Under the pieces are notes generated by a model, which saw nothing but the letters and a program-made list of their open reading frames with translations, searched no databases and had not been told where the DNA came from. Source: Pelodera strongyloides (lineage: Eukaryota > Nematoda > Chromadorea > Rhabditida > Rhabditidae). Taken from it: a DNA stretch of 64,000 nt. Numbering within the stretch: position 1 is the stretch's first letter; every line of letters begins with the position of its first letter. Location of the stretch: positions 62,001-126,000 of the forward strand of contig JAANDG010000069.1 of NCBI GenBank assembly GCA_036852015.1. The letters run 5' to 3'. Shown piece after piece: positions 11,239 to 23,497 of the stretch. A program made the position numbers and the translations under genes.

Positions 11239-13054
11239 ATGCAAATGAATCCTTTTATTCTGCTATCTCTCTTCTTGCTGCAGTTTAACGTAGCATGCGG
11301 GGAAGAGATTATTATGGATGAGGGTGAGAGTTAAAAACCTTACGGAACAAACCCATGTAGTAGAGAGCCCCAGCTACGAGAAAATTGGCGTGCAATAGAC
11401 AAGTTACGGCGTGCAGGTAGGTGGGGCGGAAAAGAGAGGAACTGGCGTGGCTTGCCCACCGAACTTACGCGTTCAGGCCGAGCCGACGCGGCCAGTACGC
11501 TGAAACCACGCGGCCAGTACGCTGAAACCACGCGGCTGGCTCGCAAATTTTCCTCACGTAGTTTTGTACTTACAATAGGAGTTCATATGGTAAGCAGTTA
11601 CGGCACAGCATATCACTCACTTTGCCTATAACTGATGGAAAGGTCGTTTGCATACATTTCACTAACCACGTGTCTTGCCGCTTTAAGAAAACATCACGGT
11701 GCAACTTCACAGACTCAGACTGAGCAAGAGACCGTTTTGCCACATCTGCAAGAAACTCGTCGAGGTTGGTCCAGTGATTAATAATTTAAAATCAATACTT
11801 GCCACCTAAATAGTCGGATAATTGCACAACTACTGAGTTAGCGAGGCTATTTGTTATAGATTATAGATTTTCCTTTTAATTAAAAAATCAATAAATCAAT
11901 ATCAATCAATCGATAACCTATTGCTATTTTGGTTCATTGTTATCGAGGATCAATTCAGCCAGTGACGTTTCAATAGTGCATACTTGGATGCTGGAAAACA
12001 TTTCACATAGATAGTCAATACAGTTTTAGGAAACTATAGACCTATAGACTACAACTTCAGTGGGAAATCATAGACAAAATACAGACAACAAACTATAATT
12101 TAGGAAGCACTCAAGCTGGGCCCTGAAGATTTGAAGAAATTCCTCTATGATACAACTAATACACTTTGCGCCCCAACCGGACTACTGGCTAGAATTTGTC
12201 AGAAGGAACTTCAAAAGGTTCGGCAGATTTATTTGTTTGCTACGTAGCTTATGGTATGCCAGACGGCTATCGCCGCCTGAGAGGCGACCTTCCAATACGA
12301 CGCAGGCGTTACTTCGAAGTACGGACAAATTGACATACTTTATGAAACTTTTGAAACGCACTTTCCAATGTTTATGTAATAAGCTTACATATACCAAGCG
12401 CCTGAAACGTAGAAAAGGTAATTGCGGAGCTCTTTGGTTTGTGCAACACTGAGGCCGTATTCACCACTCAAGGGTAAACAATTCTCTAGAGACAAAACTT
12501 TTGGAACGCATTTTGTGAGTGGTGAATGCTAATTTTGTGACATAATCTCGCTTTCTAGGTAAATTTTCTCCGAGAGACAGTTTTCTCCAGGGGTAAACGG
12601 AGTGGTGAATACGGCCTCAGATCTCCGATTCTCCGTTTATGCCCCTCGACGTATTCTAATTTTCGTTGCCGACTCCGTTACAAATAAACTTTTATTACAA
12701 ATAAATAATAATGCGATTTTATTGGCTAAACCTTGTATACGCTCTCACATGGGAAGCGGAGAGACCCATTTGGCGATAGTTCCCGGTTTCTTTTTCATGG
12801 GCTAAATCATTTTGTGACACATCACAACTTGGCAAGTTTCCGTCGTCAACTAGTCGCCAGATGGTTACCAAATGGTCAGTGATCGGTCACGGGGTTTTAT
12901 CAACTGAAAGAATCGATGCACTGGAAATAAAAATTATTAATTATTACAGTCTGAATTAATGAAATAGCCTATTCAGCAAGTCGATAAACTGATAGAGGGA
13001 ATCATGAAGAAGGCGAGTCCAGAGAAGGCATGCCGTTCAGCCAAGCTCTGTTGA
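11239..13054 (+). CDS. Saposin-like (SapB) secreted protein 1
   Basis: Exons are 11239-11323, 11688-11764, 12104-12217 and 12977-13054, giving 117 residues. Residues 1 to about 20 form a signal peptide. The mature part has the six-cysteine saposin-B spacing, with cysteines at 46, 49, 76, 86, 111 and 117 (FCHICKKL, NTLCAP, ARICQK, KACRSAKLC). SapB domains fold into a helical bundle that binds or disturbs lipid membranes. Nematode relatives (caenopores, SPP proteins) act in gut antibacterial defence, but whether this one forms pores is inference. A TTTTAG acceptor 8 nt before the ATG suggests trans-splicing. A second in-frame ATG at 11245 is possible. Exon 2 begins after an AAG acceptor formed by the right end of a family E element (11655-11686). 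A poly-A signal AATAAA is at 13389. The next gene, 15003-16058, is a paralogue. Confidence 0.88.
11655..11687. repeat. Family E right-end remnant at a splice acceptor
   Basis: CACTAACCACGTGTCTTGCC followed by GCTTTAA matches the right end of family E (ACCACGTGCCATACCACTTTAA at 17109-17129). The final TTTAAG provides the AG acceptor of saposin-like gene 1 exon 2, which starts at 11688. Confidence 0.65.
12450..12619. repeat. Family F-type element, divergent interior
   Basis: It has perfect terminal repeats TGAGGCCGTATTCACCACT and AGTGGTGAATACGGCCTCA. The interior differs from the other family F copies (GGGTAAACAATTCTC, TTTTGTGAGTGGTGAATGC). It lies in intron 3 of saposin-like gene 1. Confidence 0.85.
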
Positions 13055-15002
13055 AAGATGAAGCAAATTGCAAATTATCAAAGGTCCATCGTGTCTTGTT
13101 AAATTACGTAACACAGTCATGATATACTGTAATATTCCCACACATTCGGAATTATTCTATAGAGCAGCGGAGTTACTAGTCTACCGTAGTATTGTGAAAC
13201 ACATCGGGATACCTGCATACGCATTAATTTATGCAAAAAAATGTTATATGCAGATGTTTTCTGAAATAATTTACATACTCTTGACTGGGAAATTGTTGGC
13301 CCCATACGTTTCGCACCCCCGCGGTAGTCTAATAACTCCTCTTACCTAGTAGTTCACTCCCTGGTTAGATTTCAAATAATTTGGTTTTAATAAAGTATTT
13401 TTCTCAATTCTTTCCTATATTCAATTATACACAAAGTAAAATGACGAATTTTAAGTGACTGCGTTCGTCGGACGAATGTGACGAAGGTCGGGCCCACGAA
13501 AATGAACCTATATTTATTATTTCTTTATAATTTCTTTATGAAAACTATTTTTCAACAAGATTCAGTTTGCAGAAGCTTTTTAGTGTGGATTTGCGTGACA
13601 ATATACCATAGGCAAAAAGCAGTGGCGCCTTTATTTTCTTATTGTGTGTCCCGGATGGTATCGTTTGGGAATATAGACCCGACGTTCACCTAGTTACCGA
13701 TGATTACTATTTTAACACAAGTAATAACCTTTATTATTTATTTATCTCTTTGATACACAATACATTTTATCTATTTTTTACATTGCTCACTTTTTATTTA
13801 CATAGCTGAAGCACAACTACTTTGTACATATATGTAGTGCAGAGATGCAATCATTTTGAAATCATATATTATAAATTTATTGCAAATGAGAGCACAATTA
13901 CCGTTGTTGCATGCAAGTTAATTTTGCTGACATATTCAAGTACAGACTCAAGTATTTATTTAAATTTCGTACTAGAAATGCAAATTCCTTTACCAGCATT
14001 TTTGTTTGTTCTGTTCAACTGAAAACTGTGTTGCTTTTCTAAAAAAGGGTGTTTTTCCAAATATATCCGCAATTTGCATAAATTATGGGGTAGAATTTAA
14101 CGCTTTATTTATGGAGTACTATTACCGTGTTTTTGTCGGATATGTGTATTTTGCTCCCTTTGCACCTTTGCGTAATACCCTCCCTTCAAAAACCAGGCCC
14201 ATAGAAAATGACAAATACGTTTTAACCGTCAATTAAAACATCAAACGTCCGTAAAATAAATTTGTTAGATCACCTTGTCTATTATCTGTGTTGAGGTAGG
14301 CTACTGGTAGGCTTCTACTAAAGTAATAGTAATAGGAACTAAAATTTCCATACTTTTAAAGTGAGGTCTAGTTCCTGTAAAAATATCTTCGCTTATCACC
14401 AAATATACATAACTAGAATAATCACAATTGCACCTGTTGAGCAGTATTGAAATTGATTTCGCTAATTAAACTGTTTAAACATAACGTAACGTATAGGTAT
14501 ATGTATATGCCCAGAACTCGTGTACCCCATGATTTCAAATAAAGAGTAACATTTAATTATTAATAAGTTTTATTTTTTGATTAATTTACATGCAAAAAAG
14601 GATAAGCGTTTCGTTAAAAATCATTTACAATAAATGTATAATTATAAACTGATTACTACTTTGAACTATACTAGGCAGTTGTGATTCATTAAAATATATT
14701 TTTAAAATACTAACGGATTGCTCACCTTTGATCATAAAATCCTGCATGGTATGCAGTTGTCGGAGCTTATAAATGAGTTTTGGTAGAGTGAGCTAGCCAA
14801 TATCGTTGCAGTCTCATTATTATGTGTTATTACATTGTATTTATAAAATTTGCTCGCTAATGATGCTCATTTGCATGTAATACATGGAAGTGTAGTTATT
14901 TGACTATTTTTCAAGATCCTGCCCTGCTGTTATTTCACTTTAACTTATCTCAGTTGGAATCAGTATGAAGACTACATAAACTTCAGTTTTCAGAGTTGGT
15001 CA
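13055..15002. other. Intergenic, between the two saposin-like genes
   Basis: Strongly AT-rich. I see the 3' UTR of the first saposin-like gene with AATAAA at 13389, then nothing that looks coding or clearly repeated. TTTTCAG at 14987-14993 is the probable trans-splice acceptor of the next gene, 9 nt before its ATG. Confidence 0.45.
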
Positions 15003-16058
15003 ATGCATTTCAGAGGCCTTATTATCCCTTCCCTTTTCTTATTTATGCTTCTTGTGGGAGGTGAGTAAAGTGCCTAAAGTGTGCGGGAGTGTAGCCGCCC
15101 ACGTACGAAGAGGAGCCAGATTAGTTCACTTACATACTGTGATGACTTGATATTTAGAAATCCAGGGAGATACTATGCCGTTTTTGAACCTTATTTTTAA
15201 CTCTTTAGATGTTTCCACATTTCATATCCGTTTGGGCAAACCACTGTGCCACTTTTGTAAGGAAGTTGTGAAGGTTTGGACGTTTTGAAGAACACAAGCA
15301 CACACACACGAACACACACACGCACACTCACGCACACACACGCACACACACGCACACTCACACGCACACACGCACACACACGCACACACACGCACACGCA
15401 CGAACACACACATACACACCTCGCGCACACACACACAAACGCACACACACACACAAACGCACACACACACTGCTCGGTTTAACTAGGACATCATTAACCT
15501 TCTTCCTATATTATTCAGCGTGCCGAGGAGAATGATGGTGCAGACATGGAGCAGTATCTGGGCGGAACTGTTGATGTAATCTGTGCTCCGGCAGCGCTTT
15601 TGGCCGGCATTTGCAGAAAGGAACTCAACAGGGTTATTAGCTATATTAACTAAATATAGTTCCTTACTAACAGTAGTTAAAAACATTAATGCGAGACAGA
15701 CCTATGCTGAACATAGAATTGAACTGTACGCGGATCAATATACAATAAGGTCTTTGCCTACACACAGTATTGGGCTGCTACACCTTTCCTTCTTACTCTT
15801 GCAAATAGACGTTTCAACTAGAAGTTGGTGCATCATCGGATATGGAACTTGGCTCTTTTCACCATTGGTGTTCGCACATGCTGCTTATCAAAAAACTATT
15901 TTAGAAATGATGATAATAATGTGAAAAAAAGGATTGAGGATACTAAAAAGATATAATCTAACGTAAAATTTTATTTTCAGCAACTTCAACACCTCGTCGA
16001 ACATATAAAGAAGCGCGGTGACCCTGAAGTTTCATGCCGAGAAGTGAAGCTATGCTAA
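15003..16058 (+). CDS. Saposin-like (SapB) secreted protein 2
   Basis: Exons are 15003-15060, 15209-15273, 15519-15632 and 15981-16058, giving 104 residues. There is an N-terminal signal peptide (hydrophobic [14 protein letters not shown]). Saposin cysteines are at 33, 36, 63, 73, 98 and 104, in motifs [24 protein letters not shown] and SCREVKLC. Intron positions and phases and the lengths of exons 3 and 4 (114 and 78 nt) are identical to saposin-like gene 1, so the two arose by tandem duplication. The mature chain is shorter before the first cysteine. The exon 3 donor is the atypical GTTATT. A CA-rich microsatellite fills most of intron 2. AATAAA is 58 nt after the stop, at 16116. The likely role is a secreted membrane-active or lipid-binding effector; direct evidence is only the fold signature. 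Confidence 0.88.
15297..15474 (+). repeat. CA-rich microsatellite (CACACG variants)
   Basis: About 175 bp of mixed CACACA, CGCACA and CGAACA units within intron 2 of saposin-like gene 2. Open frames through it on either strand are artefacts of the repeat. Confidence 0.95.
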
Positions 16059-16771
16059 ATTACTTTACCAAACTTCATTCTACTAACCTAATGCTAACAA
16101 TGAGTGCAGAAAGTTAATAAAGAGTTATACTTATTTTGAACTGTTATTCATGGAAGCACTAGAAGATCAAACACAAAACGTCACAATAAAAATTAAACAT
16201 CTCGTGATACACTGAAATGTCTAGGTCTAGCTTCTCTTTATTCTTTTACATATTGATTCTAAAAGACATAAGAGACCAAATTGTTTGTAACGTACTAATA
16301 AAAGCAATTAAGAATTATGTTATAATCCGATCAACTTTTTGAGGATTATTTTAAAAATGAGAAGATTAACTGAAATCTAAGGGTGTGTCAATTTCTTCAG
16401 TGTAAAACATTTGGCGCATTTACATTTATTTACGATTAACCTAAAGGCACATTGGATAGATACTTATACGGTAGTTATATAATATAAATTCCTTTAATTT
16501 GTTTCAAGACGTTTCACATAAGGTCAAAAATCAGCCTTGGTTTCCGTATGCTCCCATCAGCCGGCTTCTTTATCTAACAATATTTTGGCTCATTTTCCTT
16601 TTTATGACCCCTAATAAGCTTATCAAAATTTCGTCAAATTTTTCGAAACCAGCCGCCACTTTGAAAAAGAAGCCAAGTTTTTTTCATAGCTGAGATTCCA
16701 GGTTGTTTTCAAAAATTAGGCGATTTTCGTGAAGTTTCAAAGTGTTGCTATTGTTTCCTTTTTTTTCATTA

Positions 16772-16929
16772 ATGGGGTTTCCAAGTATGGTGAAAATTTA
16801 CAGTATATTGGAACTACACGAGAATATATTTTTAATTTCTCATATTATACATATATGCAGATTTCGTGCAGAAATACGGTAGTATTGACCGAATCACACC
16901 GAATTTTTGCGATACTTGGAAACCCCATA
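16772..16929. repeat. Family G inverted-repeat element, copy 1
   Basis: The ends are ATGGGGTTTCCAAGTATGG and GATACTTGGAAACCCCAT. The interior has TGGAACTACACGAGAATAT and GTGCAGAAATACGGTAGTAT, both shared with the copies at 37238, 50573 and 54857. Confidence 0.85.
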
Positions 16930-16970
16930 ATGCTAAAGTATTACTCTTCGTTTCATTATTTTAAAGCGGT

Positions 16971-17129
16971 ATGACATGTGGTTTTTAAAAAATACTGGGC
17001 AAATAACTTTCCACATTGCTCGAGAAAAATCGTGCCGGAAATGCACAGCATGGCACATAACATACAGAAGTAGTATACGAGAGCTTGTTCAGCAGACGCT
17101 TCACAAAACCACGTGCCATACCACTTTAA
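16971..17129. repeat. Family E TTAA element, copy 1
   Basis: TTAA-AGCGGTATGACATGTGGTTTT on the left and AAAACCACGTGCCATACCACT-TTAA on the right, with weaker pairing inside. Confidence 0.8.
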
Positions 17130-17437
17130 TCAGAGCTTGAGGCTTGGTAGCAACCGACTGCGGTATTTACCTCTGGTCTACATACCAACCGAGAAATTCC
17201 GACTTCGATAGAAATCAATAATCCTAGAATTCTCTCATACTTCCTGCGAGAGTCACGGTCATAAGGCACAAGATAAGTTTTACGATCAGAAAGCGGAATT
17301 CCCCTATTTCTTATCTGATTTTCTCGAATAACTTCATACATTCTAGAGCTGATCTCTGTATTTGGCTTCCATTCACGGCTGTTACATTGTCTAGCATTGG
17401 TATTTAAAATATGAGCGGTATTTTCCCTCGCACTCAC
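17126..17437 (-). pseudogene. Anonymous 103-codon open frame, possibly a gene fragment
   Basis: I do not recognise it. The translation is hydrophilic and mixed in composition (segments such as MYEVIRENQIRNRG and YLVPYDRDSRRKYERILGLL), more protein-like than most chance frames here. Its stop codon TAA is formed by the TTAA at the border of the family E element, so the frame looks cut off by that insertion. No upstream acceptor or neighbouring exon in phase was found. It could be a fragment of an old transposon protein or chance. Confidence 0.25.
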
Positions 17438-18003
17438 GCCAGGGTTATTGTGTTTTTACTTTTACTTTTAAGTGGTGCGAGGCTCCACATAGCATTGGTC
17501 CTCATCATGAAGTAGAACATTTATAAATTGTCAATAAGACTTGTTGAGCTCAGCAGATTTTGTCAAAACTCAAGGTTCTGTTTCTACCATACTCTGGATT
17601 CAATGAGATGTAATAAAATACTGTAATGTTTGTAAGCTACCAGGATTTTTACTCTTCTTTACACATTTGATCGTCTTATGTTTTAAAAGTTTCCTTTGCG
17701 CAGGGGCAAATCTTGTTTGTAATATTATGTGCATGGCCATACTGTATTGTCCAATTGTGCCATGAAAGACCAGCTTAATCTTTTTTTTATCATCTACTTT
17801 GCATACAAACATAATTTACTAGTCTCGAACTTGTGGTTTTATGTTTTAACTATATTACGTTCATTGCTTAGTTGCTCTAGCCTCTACTACAATCTACAAT
17901 TTATCTTCGGCCTTGTGCCAGCCCTGTCTTATACCCGTTCTCAGCTGATTATAGCCGTAGCAACTTCAGACGAGATATCTCAGTATTGTCTCTTTCAGTA
18001 ATA

Positions 18004-21000
18004 ATGGATCACCGTCACCTTTTGATGAATGCGTGGAGAATGGGCCACGAAGGGGCCAACATGAAGTCGCGAGAAGTGTCGGAGGTGAGTTGATGGGTTC
18101 TCCCGACTCTGAGGCCATATCATATTCACCACTCAATTCCCCATGGAGAATTCCCCGTCTTTTGCACGTTTGAATGATATTTTCTGTGCCCAGGGAATAT
18201 TTCCCCGAGGGAATCGGGGTGGTGAATACGGCCTCTGGTTATTTGTTACCGTACCGTATAGTGGGCCTGCAACGAGTTACCGGAATGGTCAGTGACGTCA
18301 TTAGAATCCTCCATAATAGGGAAGAAATAAGTTTCCCCACTTTACAAGGGAAACCTAGAACCTCAATTGAATTATAATAATAAGAGCATAGTTTTCAAAG
18401 TATCCTGTGCTAGGGCTAAGGGGTCAATGCCGAAAATGAAATGTTTCTATTATGATATGAAACTCGACGGTAATAACCGCCATGGTACCAGAAAGCAGAA
18501 TCGGATTATATGTTACTTGCACTATAATGATCGAACAAAATTTCAGGAAACATCCGTCGACAGCGGCGTGCACATGTGGACATCAACACAGACGGACTAC
18601 GCGACACACGAACTGTAAGTTTTTATCGACAAATATTGTTTTATACTTCAATTTACAGCCATAGTCTTCAACACAGCATAAGTGGAATTTGTATTTATTT
18701 ATCATTTGTCTTGTTATATCATGTTTATTATAAAATTCATTGTGAGGGTCTCTTTCCGCTTCTTTTCCTCACTATTGTTTTCTCTTATACACACTCTTTC
18801 TCGTCCTTCCACTTTCTTTATCCTCTCCCCCACCCCCTGTATCGCTCTCTACGCTCTCAGTCTTCTCTCTCTCTCTTCCTATATTCCTCTCTCTCCCTCT
18901 CCCTCTCTCTTTCTCTCTCTCTTCCTAAGTAAAATCTTGTTTGGTAAAAATCCAGTTCTCACCTCTAGGAGCAGGTTCATCCCGGAGGTTCTTTCGCTCC
19001 TCAGCTCCTTGCTTGTCCTTGCCAGCTCCATTTATTGATTTAAACCTATTCTCGGCCCCGAAATTTGCATATAGGACTTGCAGATATTACTGTATCACCT
19101 TATACATTGTTGGATTTAATCACTGCAGTATTCAAATTCGCTAAGAATTAAGACTACGAACTACAGTATTCGTCAGACGTCAGACTACAAACTACGGTAT
19201 TCAAAGATGCTGAATGTTATACTGTATATGTTATTCTTGATGTCGTATTCTGGATCATTCTTTGTCCAAGTCACTTATTATATGATTGAAGAATATTTTC
19301 TGGAGAAATTTGACGAGGACTACATTGAAGCACAACTCGGGAAGATTAATTATTGATTTATTGAATAATTGTGAGATTTATTGATGTTTGTCCTTACCAA
19401 TGTGCAGCATCCATGTGAATAAAATCCATATGCATTACAGTATAACTTTCTTCGAAAATTAGGCGTCGACATAAGTATACAGTATACTTGTTCGAGATTG
19501 TTATCATTAGAACCAAGGATACATTACCGGTGATATATGGGTTATTGGCTCGTTGCTCCAGGGCCATACCGTGCATTTTTTCTATCTAAATTCTGATTTT
19601 AGCTTTTAGAATAAATAATGTGGATATACATTCATAGTATTATTTAGATTTCCCCCATGTTTCCCATAGCATATCATGTTTTGCGGGTTTTATCGGCATT
19701 TATTTACTTATTGGTTTGAGTTAACTCATTTCTATGCATTTTATTTATTTATTTATTTATTTATTGATCTGTGTTGTTTTCGCAACCAAAGTAAAACTGT
19801 ATGATGCATAAAAATGCCTTATCAAAACTTATCATTTGCAATAATTGTGTGTCACATCTCAAGAATGTGAAAATTTATTACCCATTATATATTTGAGACA
19901 AGAATTTACTCGGAAATACATGCAATCGTTTTGATTGCGAACATTAAAGGGTCTAGGCAATGGAATTTGTTTATATTGCTCATCAATCGCTATTTGATAT
20001 CAAACAAATTTGGAGCTAACTTAGACCATAAACTTTCTTGGTAAGAATTCAGGGTAGGGCAAGCACCATCAGAGAAAGAGTGTTACATGTGCCTTACAGT
20101 GAGAGAGTGACAGACATACAGAGAGAGGAGAAGTAAAGATACAGAAATAGAGAGAGTTGAGGAGGAGAGAAAGAGAGAGCAATATAGAGATGCGAGAGTG
20201 ATGGAGGAAGAGTTATTTCTAAACAGGGTTTCCCTCGGGTCAGCTGTGTCAATGTGTCAAAATCCCAGCGAAGAATGCTTGGAATGTGAATTCTATCATA
20301 AAAAACACCTTCGCTCTTTCGAACAGCCGTGATAGAACAACTAAGCCAGTGTCCCCTCTAAACAGAGATAAAGCGAACCGCATTCCTCAGCGAGTTCTAC
20401 ATTGAAGCTAGCTCATTGACAGTTTATCTAGACACCCTGGACCTGGACGGTGCCTAAGATTACTGTATTATATTCCAGTTTATTCGAACATACTGGTATT
20501 GGTATGCTAATTTGTCTGGATATTCGCGACCTGATCAACATATCTTGAGCAGTTTCAAGCTTGTTTGTCTGCGAAAATTAATAGAATCCTTTGGTGATTT
20601 CTGCTCTGCCAATAAAACGACTGAAACTTATCATTTTGGTTGATGCTTTGATAGTATCAGAGTGATAGTACGTACTGATAATTTATTGGATATATCGCTG
20701 ATTACGATAGCGAGAAAGAGCAAACTCGCTAGCAAATTCCTAAGATATTCTCAATACCAATACTGAACAGTTTCGAAAACTGGGAAGAAATTTGTAGTTG
20801 AGACTAAATTGTGAAAGGCGAAGACTGTGAAAGGCGAAGGAAAAGCTAAATATACAATTCGAAAATAAAGAATAATCACAACAAGTCAATCATGTTCCTG
20901 AACTATCTCGGCGTGTTCGATGAGCGGTCGGTTTTTTTTTTAATTTAATTTTTTTTCTTTATTCGAACTTTATTCGCCCTTTATCTGCTTGAAAATATCA

Positions 21001-23442
21001 AATGAAGAGTTAGAGAATTTTAATATATCTCATCTCATGTCGACTAATTAACACCGTCTCCGTTACACCGTCACCGTTGTTTATGATTATATGTTATCAA
21101 TTTAATTCGACTTTACATCTCAGTGTCTAGTTGCATTTACATACATAGCGACAAAGTTTGCTCATTTGTAGGTCTGCATACTAGGCCGTTGATGATGAAG
21201 TACTACATGCGCATAATATTACATGTACAGTATATACCTATATACTGATACGATACAAATACAGTACATCGTACTAGTTGTCGTATAGGAAGCACCCCCC
21301 CCCCCCCCCGTAGGTAGGGTGTGGAGAATGTCTGGGCAGCCCTAGCGGCAATCAGTCTCAGTGTCAGAGTAGTCATTTCCGGTGCTGGGTTCTGTTTGGC
21401 AGTTTTTATCATTTCTCTAACCATCTCCATTTCTCTATCCACCTCCTCGTATGCTACACTATCTCACTAAGCACATATTTTCGTTCCCCTGTAGCGTGCA
21501 GCGGCCTCGCGCAGTGCGCGTCGACAGCGCGCCGAGCATTCCTTGAATAACTCTCTCTCTCTCCCTCTCTCCCTCCAGTTCTCGCACTCTCTTTCTCTCC
21601 CTCTAGTCAACTCTCTCAACCATGTCTCCCTTCTCTCTCGCTTTCTCCCTCTCTTCTTTTCAATTCTCTCAAACCGTTCTCTATGTTTGTTTCTCTCACT
21701 CTCTTCACTGTCTCACCCTGGGGAACAGCTCCCTTTCATTCCCATATTCGAACGAGCTTCCCATTCCGTATTAAGTTTCTTTTTATAATTCCCACAGTCT
21801 AGGTGTAACACTGTGAACTTGGATCGTTTGTAAAGTAAGCCGTTGGTTATTATTGCGTGCTTATATACCTTGAAGACCGTTATATCAGGTTGGCGAGCCA
21901 ACAGCTGATATAACGGTCATCAAGGTATTCAAGGTAAGGTATATACCTCTCTCTCTGTATACCTCTCTCTCTCTTTCTCTCTTTCTCTCTTTCTCTCTTT
22001 CTCTCTTTCTCTCTTTCTCTCTTTCTCTCATTTTCACTCAATTCTCTATGTGTTTCTCTCTTTAGATCTCTCTCTCTCTCTCTCTCTCTCTCTATTTTTA
22101 TATTCTTACGCTTTCTTTTTATTCCAACCTGAGCAAGTCTTCAATGTTGCCGAGAGCTTTGCGTTCGTGTCTCTCTTGTATACATATTTGCTATTCTTTT
22201 TGAGTACCACACTTTAAAGCGGTTTGGCACGTGCTTTTTGAAACATATGCTGGACAACTGCTTTTACATGTATTACATGCATATTTTGAACCCTGTTGGG
22301 TTTGTGGGGCACGGAATAGAACTTGTTTACGTACAACACCGTTGTCTACCATAAGTTACAAAACCACGTGCCATGCCGCTTGAATGTGCCCTTGCGGTAC
22401 CCATCTTGGCCTAAGCCTTGGAAATATCTTGGCTTATTATGTGACGAATTTGATGTCTAATTGTGGTCAACCGTTGGTCCGTCAGTTCCTCCGAAAACGA
22501 AAATCGGCAAACTTCTTACTTCTTATCGTTGTGAATTGATCACTAATCGCTGCTAAATACGGCAAATCGTTTAAATAGCTTTCATTTTTTTTGACGCTTG
22601 AAATCATGTGAAAACTACTTTTGGAGGAATGGGGCGGGGTAAATTTCATGACTTGCATACAAATGTAAATTTTGCCGAACTTTTTGGTATAAGCGTGTTT
22701 TGGCCATTTCATCTATAGTGAACGAGGGACAGTTTTTGGAGAGCATCTCCCTTTTCGGGGAACAATGAAGTGTTAAAGCGGTATGTTGTGTGACTTTGAA
22801 GCGTGTTCTTTATAACTGCATTCATTTGCATTATATGCAAATTTCCACGGCAGTCCTGGAGAGTTATAGATTGCACATCATACATGGTAAAGCAGTTGGC
22901 CAGTACACGTTCACAAACAACGTGCAATACCGCTTTGCAGATTCATTACTTAAGTCCAACATAAACTGTTCTGGGCAAATTGTGATCGAAGATGAAAAAT
23001 TTGTTTGTTAAAATTTGATAAATCTTCCTTTATCATCTAATATATCCCATCAGTTCTCAACGTTAGAAATGTGGAGTGTACGTAAATAGACACTGGACGA
23101 ATCGTCATTGAAGAGAGTCTAGACGTGCTAACACTTTCGGAATACTGGAAATAGTTAGGCGAATTGAGAGACTATGGGATAGAGTGGATGAGAGACTGAA
23201 GGACTGAAGAGAGGCAGAGAAGCTGAGACTGGCGACTAGGGAATTTGCGGGTCAGGCCTGCATGACCGGCATGCATAGGATTCCTCCACGATGGGCGACA
23301 GGCGAAATAGTGGAGGTAGTATGGGAAATTAGGAGGGGGAAGAGATGAAAGTATACAAAGAGAGCACCTTTTTCCTTGCGAACATTCATTTGACAACATA
23401 TTTGATTGTCCATCTTTCTCTCCCTCCATATTCTCTCTCTAT

Positions 23443-23497
<55 letters not shown>

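Larger units (their letters stand above)
16059..18003. other. Intergenic, saposin-like 2 to vestigial-like gene
   Basis: It holds the saposin-like 3' UTR, a family G element (16772-16929), a family E element (16971-17129) and an anonymous minus-strand open frame (17126-17437). TCTTTCAG at 17991-17998 is a probable trans-splice acceptor for the next gene, 5 nt before its ATG. Confidence 0.5.

Noticed and set aside
15197..15482. Long open frames on both strands through the CA repeat
   Set aside because: They encode only CV or HT dipeptide runs imposed by the microsatellite. The real exons (15209-15273, 15519-15632) lie at its edges.
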